Below are positions 7,015-14,456 of a DNA stretch of 16,413 bases, piece after piece (the stretch's first letter is position 1; every line of letters starts with the position of its first letter). The notes below the pieces were generated by a model. That model made no database searches, had not been told where the DNA came from, and was given only the letters and a program-made list of their open reading frames with translations. This stretch comes from Acidobacteriota bacterium. GTDB taxonomy: Bacteria; Acidobacteriota; Vicinamibacteria; Vicinamibacterales; 2-12-FULL-66-21. Made by a program: the position numbers and the translations under genes. The stretch lies in NCBI GenBank assembly GCA_013697225.1, contig JACCXG010000177.1:1-16413 (forward strand), in the 5' to 3' direction.

Positions 7015-8142
7015 TCAGGAGCGGCCGGCAGCGTCCATGGCAAGCGCCAGCCGCCGTCCGGGTGTAGCGGTTCGCGGGGTTTCGGTGATCAGCTGGCCGC
7101 AGGCTGCCCTGATGTCGCGCCCACGCGATTTCCGCACCGACACGGTGAGCCCGCGCTCCGCGAGGATACGAGCGAATCGATCGACCGCGGCGTCAGACGG
7201 ACGTTCGAAGGGAATCCCTGCTGCTTCGTTGAGCGGGAGGAGGTTCACCTTGGCCTTGATGTCGCTCAGGAGCCGGACGAGGCGCCGTGCGTCGTCGGGC
7301 GTGTCATTGACGTTCTTGAGCATCACGTACTCGAAGGTGATCCGCTCCCTCCGCTTGAGTGGAAAGCGCCGGCAGGCGTCCAGGAGCTCCTTCAGGCCGT
7401 ACTTCCTGTTTATGGGGACCAGCAGGTCGCGCTGTTCTTCCGTTGTGGAATGCAGCGAGATCGCAAGGTTGGGCATGAGCGGTTCGGTCGCCAGGCGTTC
7501 GAGCGCCGGCAGTACGCCGACGGTCGACAGGGTGACCCGCCGCGGGGACATGCCAAGACCCCGCTCGTCGGCCAGGATCCGCAAGGCCTTCATCGTCTCG
7601 TCGTAATTGTGCAGGGGTTCTCCCATGCCCATGAGGACGATGGTGAACCGCTGATCCAGGACGCCCAGCTCGCGTCCGAGCACGCGCACCTGCCCGACAA
7701 TCTCCGCCGCCGTCAGATTCCGGTCGATCCCCATCTTCCCGGTCAGGCAGAAGGCGCATCCCATGGCGCAGCCGACCTGCGTGGAGAGGCAGAACGTCAC
7801 CCGGTCCGCATCGCGGACGTCTGTCGGGCCGACCGGATGCTCCGGTATGCACACGGCCTCGATCTGCTTGCCGTCAGACAGGCGCAGCAGGAACTTCGTC
7901 GTGCCGTCTGAGGAGCGTTCCGTCTTGACCACGTCCGGGGTCGTGAGGACGAACCGGGTTGCCAGCGCTTCCCGGAGCTCACGGCTGAGATCGGTCATCA
8001 GGCGAACGTCCGTGACACCCCGCTTGTGGATCCACTGGAAGATCTGACGGGCATGAAACGCCGGGCTGCCCAGGTCCCTCAGGGCCGCTTCGAGCTCGTG
8101 GAGTTCGGCGCCGGAGAGATCGAGGTCAGCTGGAGTCCCCAT
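7015..8142 (-). CDS. rlmN: Dual-specificity 23S rRNA A2503 / tRNA A37 C2-methyltransferase RlmN
   Basis: Radical-SAM enzyme that methylates C2 of A2503 in 23S rRNA and of A37 in some tRNAs by a ping-pong methyl transfer using two cysteines. It has 375 aa, normal length. The radical-SAM motif is C125-x3-C129-x2-C132 (VGCAMGCAFCLTGKMG), the same numbering as E. coli RlmN. Cys118 is also present (TFCLSTQVGC). The C-terminal catalytic cysteine is Cys348 in RDIRAACGQL. MGMGEPLHNYDE (171-182) is the family signature. Its final C-x-Q-L and N-terminal region fit RlmN; Cfr resistance enzymes are close relatives but nothing here points to Cfr. It is the only minus-strand gene inside the purine cluster and probably has its own promoter in 8143-8362; a TAGAAT at 8173-8178 is a possible -10 without a good -35. 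Confidence 0.95.
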   Translation of the reverse strand: MGTPADLDLSGAELHELEAALRDLGSPAFHARQIFQWIHKRGVTDVRLMTDLSRELREALATRFVLTTPDVVKTERSSDGTTKFLLRLSDGKQIEAVCIPEHPVGPTDVRDADRVTFCLSTQVGCAMGCAFCLTGKMGIDRNLTAAEIVGQVRVLGRELGVLDQRFTIVLMGMGEPLHNYDETMKALRILADERGLGMSPRRVTLSTVGVLPALERLATEPLMPNLAISLHSTTEEQRDLLVPINRKYGLKELLDACRRFPLKRRERITFEYVMLKNVNDTPDDARRLVRLLSDIKAKVNLLPLNEAAGIPFERPSDAAVDRFARILAERGLTVSVRKSRGRDIRAACGQLITETPRTATPGRRLALAMDAAGRS

Positions 8143-8248
8143 GGCAAGTTCATGAAAAAGAAGCGGATCCCCATTCTACTACGCTCCCCCGAGCCGGCGT
8201 TGAGGCTTCCGGGTGGCTTCGGGCGGGCGGCGGCAGAGGCTGCCCCGC

Positions 8249-8278
8249 TTGAGCCGGGCATCCGCCGCATGGTAGGAT
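8249..8278 (+). promoter_or_regulatory. Candidate promoter for the M16 peptidase-pur operon
   Basis: TTGAGC (8249-8254) and TAGGAT (8273-8278) are 18 bp apart, and a TG one base before the -10 gives an extended -10 element. The layout matches the rpsU promoter, with 4 of 6 consensus bases in each hexamer. It lies 85 nt upstream of the chosen M16 start in a 220-bp divergent gap with rlmN. Confidence 0.4.
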
Positions 8279-8362
8279 CGAGTTTTCAAACTAAGCTGTA
8301 ATCCCTTTGAACAGAACGACTTGCAGCCTCGAGTCGCCCGACGCGCTGGAGGCGCGGCGCTG

Positions 8363-9640
8363 ATGGTACCTTCGACTGAATCCACGGTCGTGCGCGAGGT
8401 CCTCGATAACGGCCTCCGACTCCTCACCGAAACGATGCCGCACGTGCGGTCGGTGACGATTGGGGTCTGGCTCACGCGCGGGTCCCGCCACGAGAGCGAC
8501 GACCGCAGCGGAATCGCCCATTTCGTGGAGCACATGCTCTTCAAGGGCACGGACACCAGAAGCGCGGAAGACATTGCTCAGGCGATCGACTGCATCGGCG
8601 GTCAGCTCGACGCTTTCACCGCGAAGGAGTATGCGAGCTACTACATAAAGGTGCTGGACGAGCACCTGCCGCTGGCCGTGGACCTGCTCTCGGACATCGT
8701 GCGCCGGCCGGCGTTCGTAGCCGAGGAGGTCGAGCGCGAGAAGAAGGTGATCCTCGAGGAGATCAAGATGGTCGAGGACACGCCGGACGACCTCGTCCAC
8801 GAGCTCTTCACGCAGCACTTCTGGGAGGGGCATCCGCTCGCGCGGCCCATTCTGGGCAGCCCCGAGACCGTCGAGGCGCTCAATCGCGAGACGGTGGCCC
8901 GCTACTTCGGCGGTGCCTACGTGGCCTCGAACATCATCATTTCTGCTGCAGGCAACGTGGAGCACGCCCAGGTCCGCGATCTCGTGCACCGGGCCTTCGG
9001 GGATCTGCCGTCTGCGGCGGAGAGCTTCGGAGAGGTCGCCCCGACCGTGAGCCCGCAGGTCGTGACCCGGACGAAGGAGCTCGAGCAGAGCCACCTGTGC
9101 ATCGGCACGAACAGCTTTGCGCAGAGCCACGAGGACAGATACGTCAGCTACATCCTCAACACGGTTCTGGGCGGCTCGATGAGCTCACGGCTCTTTCAGA
9201 ACATCCGGGAGAAGCGCGGGCTTGCCTACTCGGTATTCAGCGGCCTCAGTGCGTATCGGGATGCCGGGAACATCACCATCTATGCCGGCTGCGCGAACGA
9301 GGCGGTCGGTGAGGTGATCGATCTCTGCGTCGAGGAGTTGAAAGCGCTCAAGCGCACTCCTGTGGCGGATGCTGAGCTTCGCCGGGCGAAGGACCACCTG
9401 AAGGGCAGCCTGATGCTGAGCCTCGAGAACACGGCCAGCCGGATGTCGCACATGGCCCGGCAGGAAATCTATTTCGATCGCCATTTCGGTCTCGACGAGA
9501 CGCTGAGGGGGGTCGAAGCGGTCACATCAGAGGACGTGCAGAGAGTCGCGACGGAGTTGTTCTCGAACGGCTCATTGGCTGCTACGGTGCTGGGCCCCAG
9601 GGTTCCGGAGCTCTCCAGCGCGCGGCTGGATCTGAACTGA
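8363..9640 (+). CDS. M16-family zinc metallopeptidase (insulinase/pitrilysin, MPP-like)
   Basis: Zinc-dependent endopeptidase of the inverzincin group, related to mitochondrial processing peptidase beta and bacterial PqqL/YmxG-like proteins. Its natural substrate is unknown. It has 425 aa, the normal size of the single-chain two-domain form. The inverted zinc motif HxxEH is HFVEH (residues 53-57). The distal glutamate ligand lies about 76 residues on, in VILEEIKMVED. The second domain carries REKRGLAYSVFSGLSAYRD with the Arg/Tyr pair seen in active family members. No signal peptide is seen, so a cytosolic site is likely. I chose ATG 8363 because GGAGG lies 10 nt upstream and homology begins shortly after; a TTG at 8321 would add 14 Arg/Ala-rich residues. 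It heads the purB-S-Q-L-F run, 52 nt before purB. Confidence 0.92.
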   Translation: MVPSTESTVVREVLDNGLRLLTETMPHVRSVTIGVWLTRGSRHESDDRSGIAHFVEHMLFKGTDTRSAEDIAQAIDCIGGQLDAFTAKEYASYYIKVLDEHLPLAVDLLSDIVRRPAFVAEEVEREKKVILEEIKMVEDTPDDLVHELFTQHFWEGHPLARPILGSPETVEALNRETVARYFGGAYVASNIIISAAGNVEHAQVRDLVHRAFGDLPSAAESFGEVAPTVSPQVVTRTKELEQSHLCIGTNSFAQSHEDRYVSYILNTVLGGSMSSRLFQNIREKRGLAYSVFSGLSAYRDAGNITIYAGCANEAVGEVIDLCVEELKALKRTPVADAELRRAKDHLKGSLMLSLENTASRMSHMARQEIYFDRHFGLDETLRGVEAVTSEDVQRVATELFSNGSLAATVLGPRVPELSSARLDLN

Positions 9641-9651
9641 GGGGGCCATCA

Positions 9652-9696
9652 ATGCGCTGTTGCAGATGCAGAGGCAAGGGACACCGACATAGATGA
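9652..9696 (+). CDS. Possible 14-codon Cys/Arg/His-rich leader peptide coupled to purB
   Basis: Within the 52-nt gap before purB, an ATG preceded by GAGGGGG at 6-nt spacing opens a 14-codon frame, MRCCRCRGKGHRHR. Its TGA stop overlaps the purB start as ATGA. Three Cys, five Arg and two His in 14 residues is striking. The layout allows translational coupling or an attenuation-style leader, but the frame is short enough to arise by chance and no terminator-like structure follows it. Speculative. Confidence 0.3.
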   Translation: MRCCRCRGKGHRHR

Positions 9697-11039
9697 TTGC
9701 GCGTTACACGAACCCGGAGATGGGGGCGATCTGGAGCGACGGGCGCCGATACGAGACCTGGCTCGAGGTGGAGCTGGCGGCGGCAGACGCGATGGCGGAG
9801 GCAGGCGTGATTCCCGCCGAGGCGGCCCGCGAGCTGAGGGCCCGCGCGAAGTTCGACATTGCCCGCATCGAGGAGATCGAGAACGTCACCCAGCACGACG
9901 TGATTGCCTTCACGACGGCGGTCGCCGAACACGCCGGGCCGGCCGCCCGCTGGCTGCACTTCGGCTTGACCTCGTCTGACGTGCTGGATACCGCGCAGGC
10001 GGTCCAGATGCGCCAGGCGGCCGAGCTCATCATCCGGGACATCGCCGGCCTGATGGAGGCGGTGCGCGCGCGTGCGGAGGAGCATCGACGCACGCCGATG
10101 ATCGGGCGCACGCACGGCGTGCACGCGGAGCCCATGACCCTGGGGGTGAAGCTGGCGCTCTGGTACGCCGAACTGCAGCGCGACCTGGACCGGGTGCTCG
10201 GGGCGCGCGACGCCGTCAGTGTCGGGAAGCTCTCGGGCGCTGTCGGCATGTTCGCCCATCTGGATCCCGCAATCGAAGCCCGGGTCTGCGAGCGGCTGGG
10301 ACTGCAGCCCGCGCCGGTATCCTCGCAGATCATCCAGCGGGATCGTCACGCGGAGCTGTTCTCGGCTCTTGCCATCACGGCGGCATCACTCGAGAAGTTC
10401 GCCCTGGAGATCCGGGGACTGCAGAAGACCGAGATCGGCGAGATCGAGGAGCCGTTCGGCAAGGGGCAGAAGGGATCTTCTGCGATGCCGCACAAGCGGA
10501 ACCCGATCGGATGCGAGCAGATCACCGGCCTTGCCCGGCTGGTGCGCACCAACGCGCTGGCTGCCATCGAGAACGTGGCCCTCTGGCACGAGCGGGACAT
10601 CTCGCACTCCTCCGTGGAGCGGGTGATCCTCCCCGACACCTTCATTGCGCTCGATCACATGCTGCGCCGCTTCACGCGAATCGTGCGCGGCATGGTCGTG
10701 TATCCCGATCGGATGATGGAGAACCTGCAGCGGTCGCGCGGTGTCGTCTTTTCCGGAACAGTCCTGCTCGAGCTGGCCCGGCGCGGCGTTTCCCGCGAGC
10801 AGGCCTACGAGTGGGTGCAGCGGAACGCCATGCGGGCCTTTCACGAGGGGACGGACTTCAAGGCGTTGCTTCTGGACGATGCGGATCTTGCCGGGGTCCT
10901 GAGCGCGTCTGAGATCGAAAAGGCGTTCGACCTGGATCACCACTTCCGGAACGTGGACACCATTTTCGACCGCGTATTCGGCGCGTCGTCTCCCCTCACG
11001 CTCGAGCCCAGCCTCACATCAGCCGTGGAGCAGCGATGA
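9693..11039 (+). CDS. purB: Adenylosuccinate lyase
   Basis: Acts twice in purine synthesis: cleaves SAICAR to AICAR + fumarate, and adenylosuccinate to AMP + fumarate. Homotetrameric cytosolic enzyme of the fumarase/aspartase superfamily. It has 448 aa, slightly above the short bacterial form (about 430). The three conserved regions are present: THDV-like TQHDV (66-70), TSSD (93-96) with GRTHGVHAEP (138-147, catalytic His141), and the signature loop GSSAMPHKRNP (261-271) holding the catalytic serine. The start ATG fits the family N-terminus (MIARYTNPEM) and has AGAGG and AAGGG upstream. Its stop overlaps the purS ATG by 4 nt (ATGA). Confidence 0.97.
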   Translation: MIARYTNPEMGAIWSDGRRYETWLEVELAAADAMAEAGVIPAEAARELRARAKFDIARIEEIENVTQHDVIAFTTAVAEHAGPAARWLHFGLTSSDVLDTAQAVQMRQAAELIIRDIAGLMEAVRARAEEHRRTPMIGRTHGVHAEPMTLGVKLALWYAELQRDLDRVLGARDAVSVGKLSGAVGMFAHLDPAIEARVCERLGLQPAPVSSQIIQRDRHAELFSALAITAASLEKFALEIRGLQKTEIGEIEEPFGKGQKGSSAMPHKRNPIGCEQITGLARLVRTNALAAIENVALWHERDISHSSVERVILPDTFIALDHMLRRFTRIVRGMVVYPDRMMENLQRSRGVVFSGTVLLELARRGVSREQAYEWVQRNAMRAFHEGTDFKALLLDDADLAGVLSASEIEKAFDLDHHFRNVDTIFDRVFGASSPLTLEPSLTSAVEQR

Positions 11040-11278
11040 AAGCACGCGTGTTCGTGACCCTCAAGCCGTCGGTTCTCGATCCGCAGGGCCGCACGATCGC
11101 CGATGCACTGCACTCGATGGGGTATACGGGGGTGGGGGACGTCCGCCAGGGGAAGTATTTCGAGCTCGACGTCGATGCTCCGTCCGCGGACCAGACGCGA
11201 GCCGTTGCGGCAGAAGTCGCCGACAAGCTGCTGGCAAACCCCGTGATCGAGAGCTACCGCATCGAAGTGGACGGCTGA
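11036..11278 (+). CDS. purS: Phosphoribosylformylglycinamidine synthase subunit PurS
   Basis: Small subunit (80 aa, normal) of the three-part FGAM synthase. It forms a dimer that bridges PurQ and small PurL and helps pass ammonia from the glutaminase to the synthetase. Seen are the start KARVFVTLKPSVLDPQG, the Gly-rich turn MGYTGVGDVRQGKYFEL, and the closing NPVIESYRIEV, all typical of PurS. Translation is likely coupled to purB through the ATGA overlap. Unlike many bacteria, where purS runs straight into purQ, here an 89-nt structured gap follows. Confidence 0.96.
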   Translation: MKARVFVTLKPSVLDPQGRTIADALHSMGYTGVGDVRQGKYFELDVDAPSADQTRAVAAEVADKLLANPVIESYRIEVDG

Positions 11279-11292
11279 GGACGCGCTGCGGC

Positions 11293-11313
11293 GCTTCAAA
11301 GGAGGCGTGAAGC
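11293..11313 (+). promoter_or_regulatory. Hairpin with a Shine-Dalgarno sequence in its loop, purS-purQ gap
   Basis: A 6-bp stem GCTTCA (11293-11298) / TGAAGC (11308-11313) closes a 9-nt loop containing AAGGAGG, an almost perfect ribosome-binding sequence. No ATG, GTG or TTG lies at a usual spacing; the GTG at 11307 is only 1 nt past it. The loop is 62 nt before the purQ ATG. It may be a ribosome standby or regulatory site, or chance. Confidence 0.35.
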
Positions 11314-11314
11314 A

Positions 11315-11338
11315 GGAACTGGAACTGGAACTGGAGCG
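11315..11338 (+). repeat. Hexanucleotide repeat (GGAACT)3 plus a degenerate copy upstream of purQ
   Basis: Three exact GGAACT units (11315-11332) are followed by GGAGCG and then by two GGGAAGC units to about 11352. The tract is purine-rich and sits between the loop-displayed Shine-Dalgarno sequence and purQ. Copy number could vary by slippage. No reading frame of purS or purQ covers it. Confidence 0.6.
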
Positions 11339-11367
11339 GGAAGCGGGAAGCAATTCAGGATGCACCT

Positions 11368-12075
11368 ATGAAATTCGCCGTAGTCGTGTTCCCCGGATCC
11401 AACTGCGATCACGATGCGTACCATGCGGCCCGGCACGTGCTCGGCCAGGACGCCGTCTTCGTGTGGCACAAGGAGACGAGCCTCCAGGGAGCCGACGCCG
11501 TGATCCTGCCCGGCGGATTCTCCCATGGCGACTACCTGCGGACCGGTGCCATCGCGCGCTTTTCACCGGTGATGAACACCGTGACGGCGTTCGCGCGGGG
11601 CGGCGGGCCGGTGCTCGGCATCTGCAATGGATTCCAGATCCTGCTCGAGGCGGGGCTGCTGCCTGGCGCCATGCTGCGAAACAAGGACCTCAAGTTCCAC
11701 TGCGAGCACGTGCACCTGCGCGTCGAGCAGACCGACACTCCGTTTACCCTCCGCGCACCCGTTGGGCAGACCCTCCGCATCCCCATCGCACATGGGGAGG
11801 GGAACTATTTCGCCGAACCGGACGTGCTGCGCGACCTCGAGGCCTCACGTCGTGTGGTCTTCCGCTACTGCGATACGAGCGGGATCGCGACGCCGGGCTC
11901 GAACCCGAACGGCGCCGTCAACAACATCGCGGGGATCTGCAACGAAGGGCGGAATGTCGTGGGCCTCATGCCCCATCCCGAGCGTGCGTGCGAGCCGGCG
12001 CTCGGCAGTGCCGACGGTCTGGTCCTGTTCGAGTCGGTCGTCAGCGCACTGGCGGCACAGGCATCGCTGCCCTGA
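11368..12075 (+). CDS. purQ: Phosphoribosylformylglycinamidine synthase subunit PurQ (glutaminase)
   Basis: Class I glutamine amidotransferase that releases ammonia for FGAM synthesis in complex with PurS and PurL. It has 235 aa, normal. FPGSNCDHD (8-16) is the PurQ N-terminal signature. LPGGFSHGDYLRTGAIA (47-63) lines the active site. The nucleophile is Cys86 in LGICNGFQ and the rest of the triad is His203-Glu205 in MPHPER. The start ATG at 11368 has AGGA 7-8 nt upstream. Only 8 nt separate its stop from the purL ATG. Confidence 0.97.
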   Translation: MKFAVVVFPGSNCDHDAYHAARHVLGQDAVFVWHKETSLQGADAVILPGGFSHGDYLRTGAIARFSPVMNTVTAFARGGGPVLGICNGFQILLEAGLLPGAMLRNKDLKFHCEHVHLRVEQTDTPFTLRAPVGQTLRIPIAHGEGNYFAEPDVLRDLEASRRVVFRYCDTSGIATPGSNPNGAVNNIAGICNEGRNVVGLMPHPERACEPALGSADGLVLFESVVSALAAQASLP

Positions 12076-12083
12076 AGAACACG

Positions 12084-14366
12084 ATGAGCGCACACGATTC
12101 TGCCGTTCTCGAACGCCACGGCCTCAAGCCCGACGAGTACGACCGTATCGTCCAGGCGCTCGGGCGCGAGCCGTCATTGACGGAGCTGGGTATCTTTTCC
12201 GTGATGTGGTCCGAGCACTGCAGCTACAAGAGCTCTCGGATTCACCTGAAGAAGCTGCCGACGAGGGGCCCCCGCGTGCTGCAGGGTCCGGGAGAGAACG
12301 CCGGCGCGGTGGATATCGGCGGCGGCCTCGCAGCCGTGTTCAAGATCGAGTCGCACAATCATCCTTCCTTCATCGAGCCCTATCAGGGAGCGGCCACCGG
12401 TGTGGGCGGGATCATCCGCGACATCTTCACGATGGGTGCGCGGCCGATCGCGCTGCTCAACTCTCTGCGCTTCGGCCCGATGGACGGCGCGACCGGCGCT
12501 CGCACGCGCCGTACCGTCGAAGGGGTGGTTGCCGGGATCGCCGGGTACGGCAACAGCATCGGCATACCGACGATTGGTGGGGAAATCGCGTTCGAGGACT
12601 GCTACGCCGGCAATCCGCTCGTCAATGTCATGTGTCTCGGCATCGCCCGATCGGATGCCCTGGTGAAGGGAAACGCCGGCGGCGTCGGCAACCCTGTCTA
12701 CTACGTCGGGGCCCGGACAGGGCGCGACGGGATCCATGGCGCCACGATGGCCTCAGCGGAGTTCGACGATCGCTCCGCCGAGAAACGGCCGGCCGTGCAG
12801 GTCGGCGATCCCTTCATGGAGAAGCTCCTGCTCGAAGCCTGCCTGGAGCTGATGAAGGGAGACGCGCTCATCGGGGTCCAGGACATGGGCGCCGCGGGGC
12901 TGACCTGCGCGACCTCCGAGATGGGCGCCCGCGGAGGCTGCGGCATCGAGATCGACGTGCAGCATGTCCCGCAGCGTGAGACCGGGATGACGCCGTACGA
13001 AATCATGCTCTCCGAGTCCCAGGAGCGGATGCTGCTCGTCGTGAAGCGCGGACGCGAAGCCGAGGTGGAGGCGATTTTCCAGAAGTGGGACCTTCACGCG
13101 GCTCGTATCGGCAGCGTCACCGAGACCGGGCTCCTGCAGGTGAAGAGCCGTGGGGAAACGGTTGCCGAGATTCCCAATGCCGCGCTGGTGGACGAAGCCC
13201 CGGTATACGACCGGCCGACCGCACGTCCCCGGTATCTGGACGAGGTGCACCGTCTCGATCTCGAGTCCCTGACCCCGGTCTCCCCCCAGCAGGCGCTCGG
13301 AAGCCTGCTTTCCTCCCCCACGATCGCGAGCAAGCGGTGGGTCTACCGGCAGTACGACCACATGGTCCGGACGAACACGCTCGTACTTGCCGGAATGGGC
13401 GCGGGTGTCGTGCGCGTGAAGGGCACACCCCGAGCGCTGGCCATGTCCACCGACGGGAACGGGCGCTACTGCTATCTCGACCCGCGGCGAGGGGCGATGC
13501 TGGCGCTTGCCGAGGCCGCCCGGAACGTTGCCTGCGCAGGGGCCGTTCCGATAGGCGCCACGAACTGCCTGAATTTCGGCAACCCTGAAAAGCCTGACAT
13601 CATGTGGGGCCTGGTCGAAGCCATCGAAGGTCTGTCCGACGCGTGCCGGGCGCTCGATATCCCGATTACGGGCGGAAACGTCAGTCTCTACAACGAGACG
13701 GACGGCAGGGCCATCTTCCCCACGCCCGTCATCGGCGTTGTCGGGCTGATCGAGGATGCATCGTGTGCCCTGGGACGGTCCTTCAGGGCAGCGGGCTCCG
13801 AGATAGTGCTGCTCGGAGCCTCCGTCGGGCGGGGTGACGCGGAGCCGAAGGGCCGCGCTGCGAGCGCGGGTCTAGGGGGCAGCGAGTACCTGAAGATCCT
13901 GCACGGACTGATCGCGGGGGATGTGCCGCACCTGGATCTGGAGGCGGAGCGGGCCCTGCTGGCGTTGCTCGCCAAGGCGACGGCAGGCCGGCTGCTGCTT
14001 TCCGCGCACGACTGCTCCGATGGCGGACTCGCGGTGACGCTGGCCGAGAGCGCCTTCGACAGCGGCGGTATCGGGTGCCTCGTCGATCTTCCGGCGGAAG
14101 GGGCGATGGGGGAGTGGGACGTGCTGGCGGATCTCTTCGGGGAAGCCGGTGGCCGTGTCGTTGTTTCGGTGGCGGCCGGGAGTCTCGGCCCGCTGATGGA
14201 TCTGGCCGCGGAGTGCGGCGTGCCGGCGCGACGGGTGGGCCGTACTGGCGGAGACAGAATTGCGGTGACCGTTGGAGGGCGCGCGGCAATCGACTGGAAG
14301 CTCGCCGACGCTGAACGGCTGTGGTCGGAGGCGCTGGCGCAGTACTTTGCCCGCCCGGCAGCGTGA
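12084..14366 (+). CDS. purL: Phosphoribosylformylglycinamidine synthase subunit PurL (small form)
   Basis: Synthetase subunit for step 4: FGAR + ammonia + ATP gives FGAM. It has 760 aa, the small PurL type that needs separate PurS and PurQ (both present upstream), unlike the 1,300-aa enterobacterial fusion. Motifs include FSVMWSEHCSYKSS (38-51, active-site His45), GPGENAGAVDIGGG (68-81), FKIESHNHPS (86-95), GAATGVGGIIRDIFTMGARP (102-121), VQDMGAAGLTCATSEM near residue 270, and a second AIRS-like half with MSTDGN and HDCSDGGLAVTLAE. I chose ATG 12084 because the family N-terminus begins there. The same frame stays open back to a GTG at 11307 across purQ, but that extension reads as Arg/Ala-rich shadow sequence. 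The ribosome-binding site is weak (GAAGAA). Confidence 0.97.
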   Translation: MSAHDSAVLERHGLKPDEYDRIVQALGREPSLTELGIFSVMWSEHCSYKSSRIHLKKLPTRGPRVLQGPGENAGAVDIGGGLAAVFKIESHNHPSFIEPYQGAATGVGGIIRDIFTMGARPIALLNSLRFGPMDGATGARTRRTVEGVVAGIAGYGNSIGIPTIGGEIAFEDCYAGNPLVNVMCLGIARSDALVKGNAGGVGNPVYYVGARTGRDGIHGATMASAEFDDRSAEKRPAVQVGDPFMEKLLLEACLELMKGDALIGVQDMGAAGLTCATSEMGARGGCGIEIDVQHVPQRETGMTPYEIMLSESQERMLLVVKRGREAEVEAIFQKWDLHAARIGSVTETGLLQVKSRGETVAEIPNAALVDEAPVYDRPTARPRYLDEVHRLDLESLTPVSPQQALGSLLSSPTIASKRWVYRQYDHMVRTNTLVLAGMGAGVVRVKGTPRALAMSTDGNGRYCYLDPRRGAMLALAEAARNVACAGAVPIGATNCLNFGNPEKPDIMWGLVEAIEGLSDACRALDIPITGGNVSLYNETDGRAIFPTPVIGVVGLIEDASCALGRSFRAAGSEIVLLGASVGRGDAEPKGRAASAGLGGSEYLKILHGLIAGDVPHLDLEAERALLALLAKATAGRLLLSAHDCSDGGLAVTLAESAFDSGGIGCLVDLPAEGAMGEWDVLADLFGEAGGRVVVSVAAGSLGPLMDLAAECGVPARRVGRTGGDRIAVTVGGRAAIDWKLADAERLWSEALAQYFARPAA

Positions 14367-14405
14367 GCGGCTAAACTGTGGCGCGGCAGGCGCAGGCTGC
14401 TGCAC

Positions 14406-14420
14406 CCTCCCTGCGGGAGG
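14406..14420 (+). promoter_or_regulatory. Hairpin holding the ribosome-binding-like sequence before purF
   Basis: CCTCCC (14406-14411) pairs perfectly with GGGAGG (14415-14420) across a TGC loop, in the 90-nt purL-purF gap. The GGGAGG is the only strong Shine-Dalgarno-like sequence there. It lies 3 nt before a TTG at 14424 and 36 nt before the purF ATG at 14457, so folding could hide it. No T-run follows, so this is not a terminator. Confidence 0.4.
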
Positions 14421-14456
14421 TAGTTGAGCGCACCTAACCGCGCGAACGCATCGCAT

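Noticed and set aside
8079..8270. Small minus-strand frame (63 codons) overlapping the rlmN start
   Set aside because: It is out of frame with rlmN, overlaps its N-terminus by about 60 nt and has no motif or ribosome-binding site.
11307..12083. In-frame extension of purL back to a GTG at 11307 across purQ, with AAAGGAGG just upstream
   Set aside because: The extension overlaps the whole of purQ in another frame and reads as Arg/Ala/Pro-rich sequence unlike PurL. Spacing from the Shine-Dalgarno sequence to the GTG is only 1 nt. PurL homology starts at 12084.
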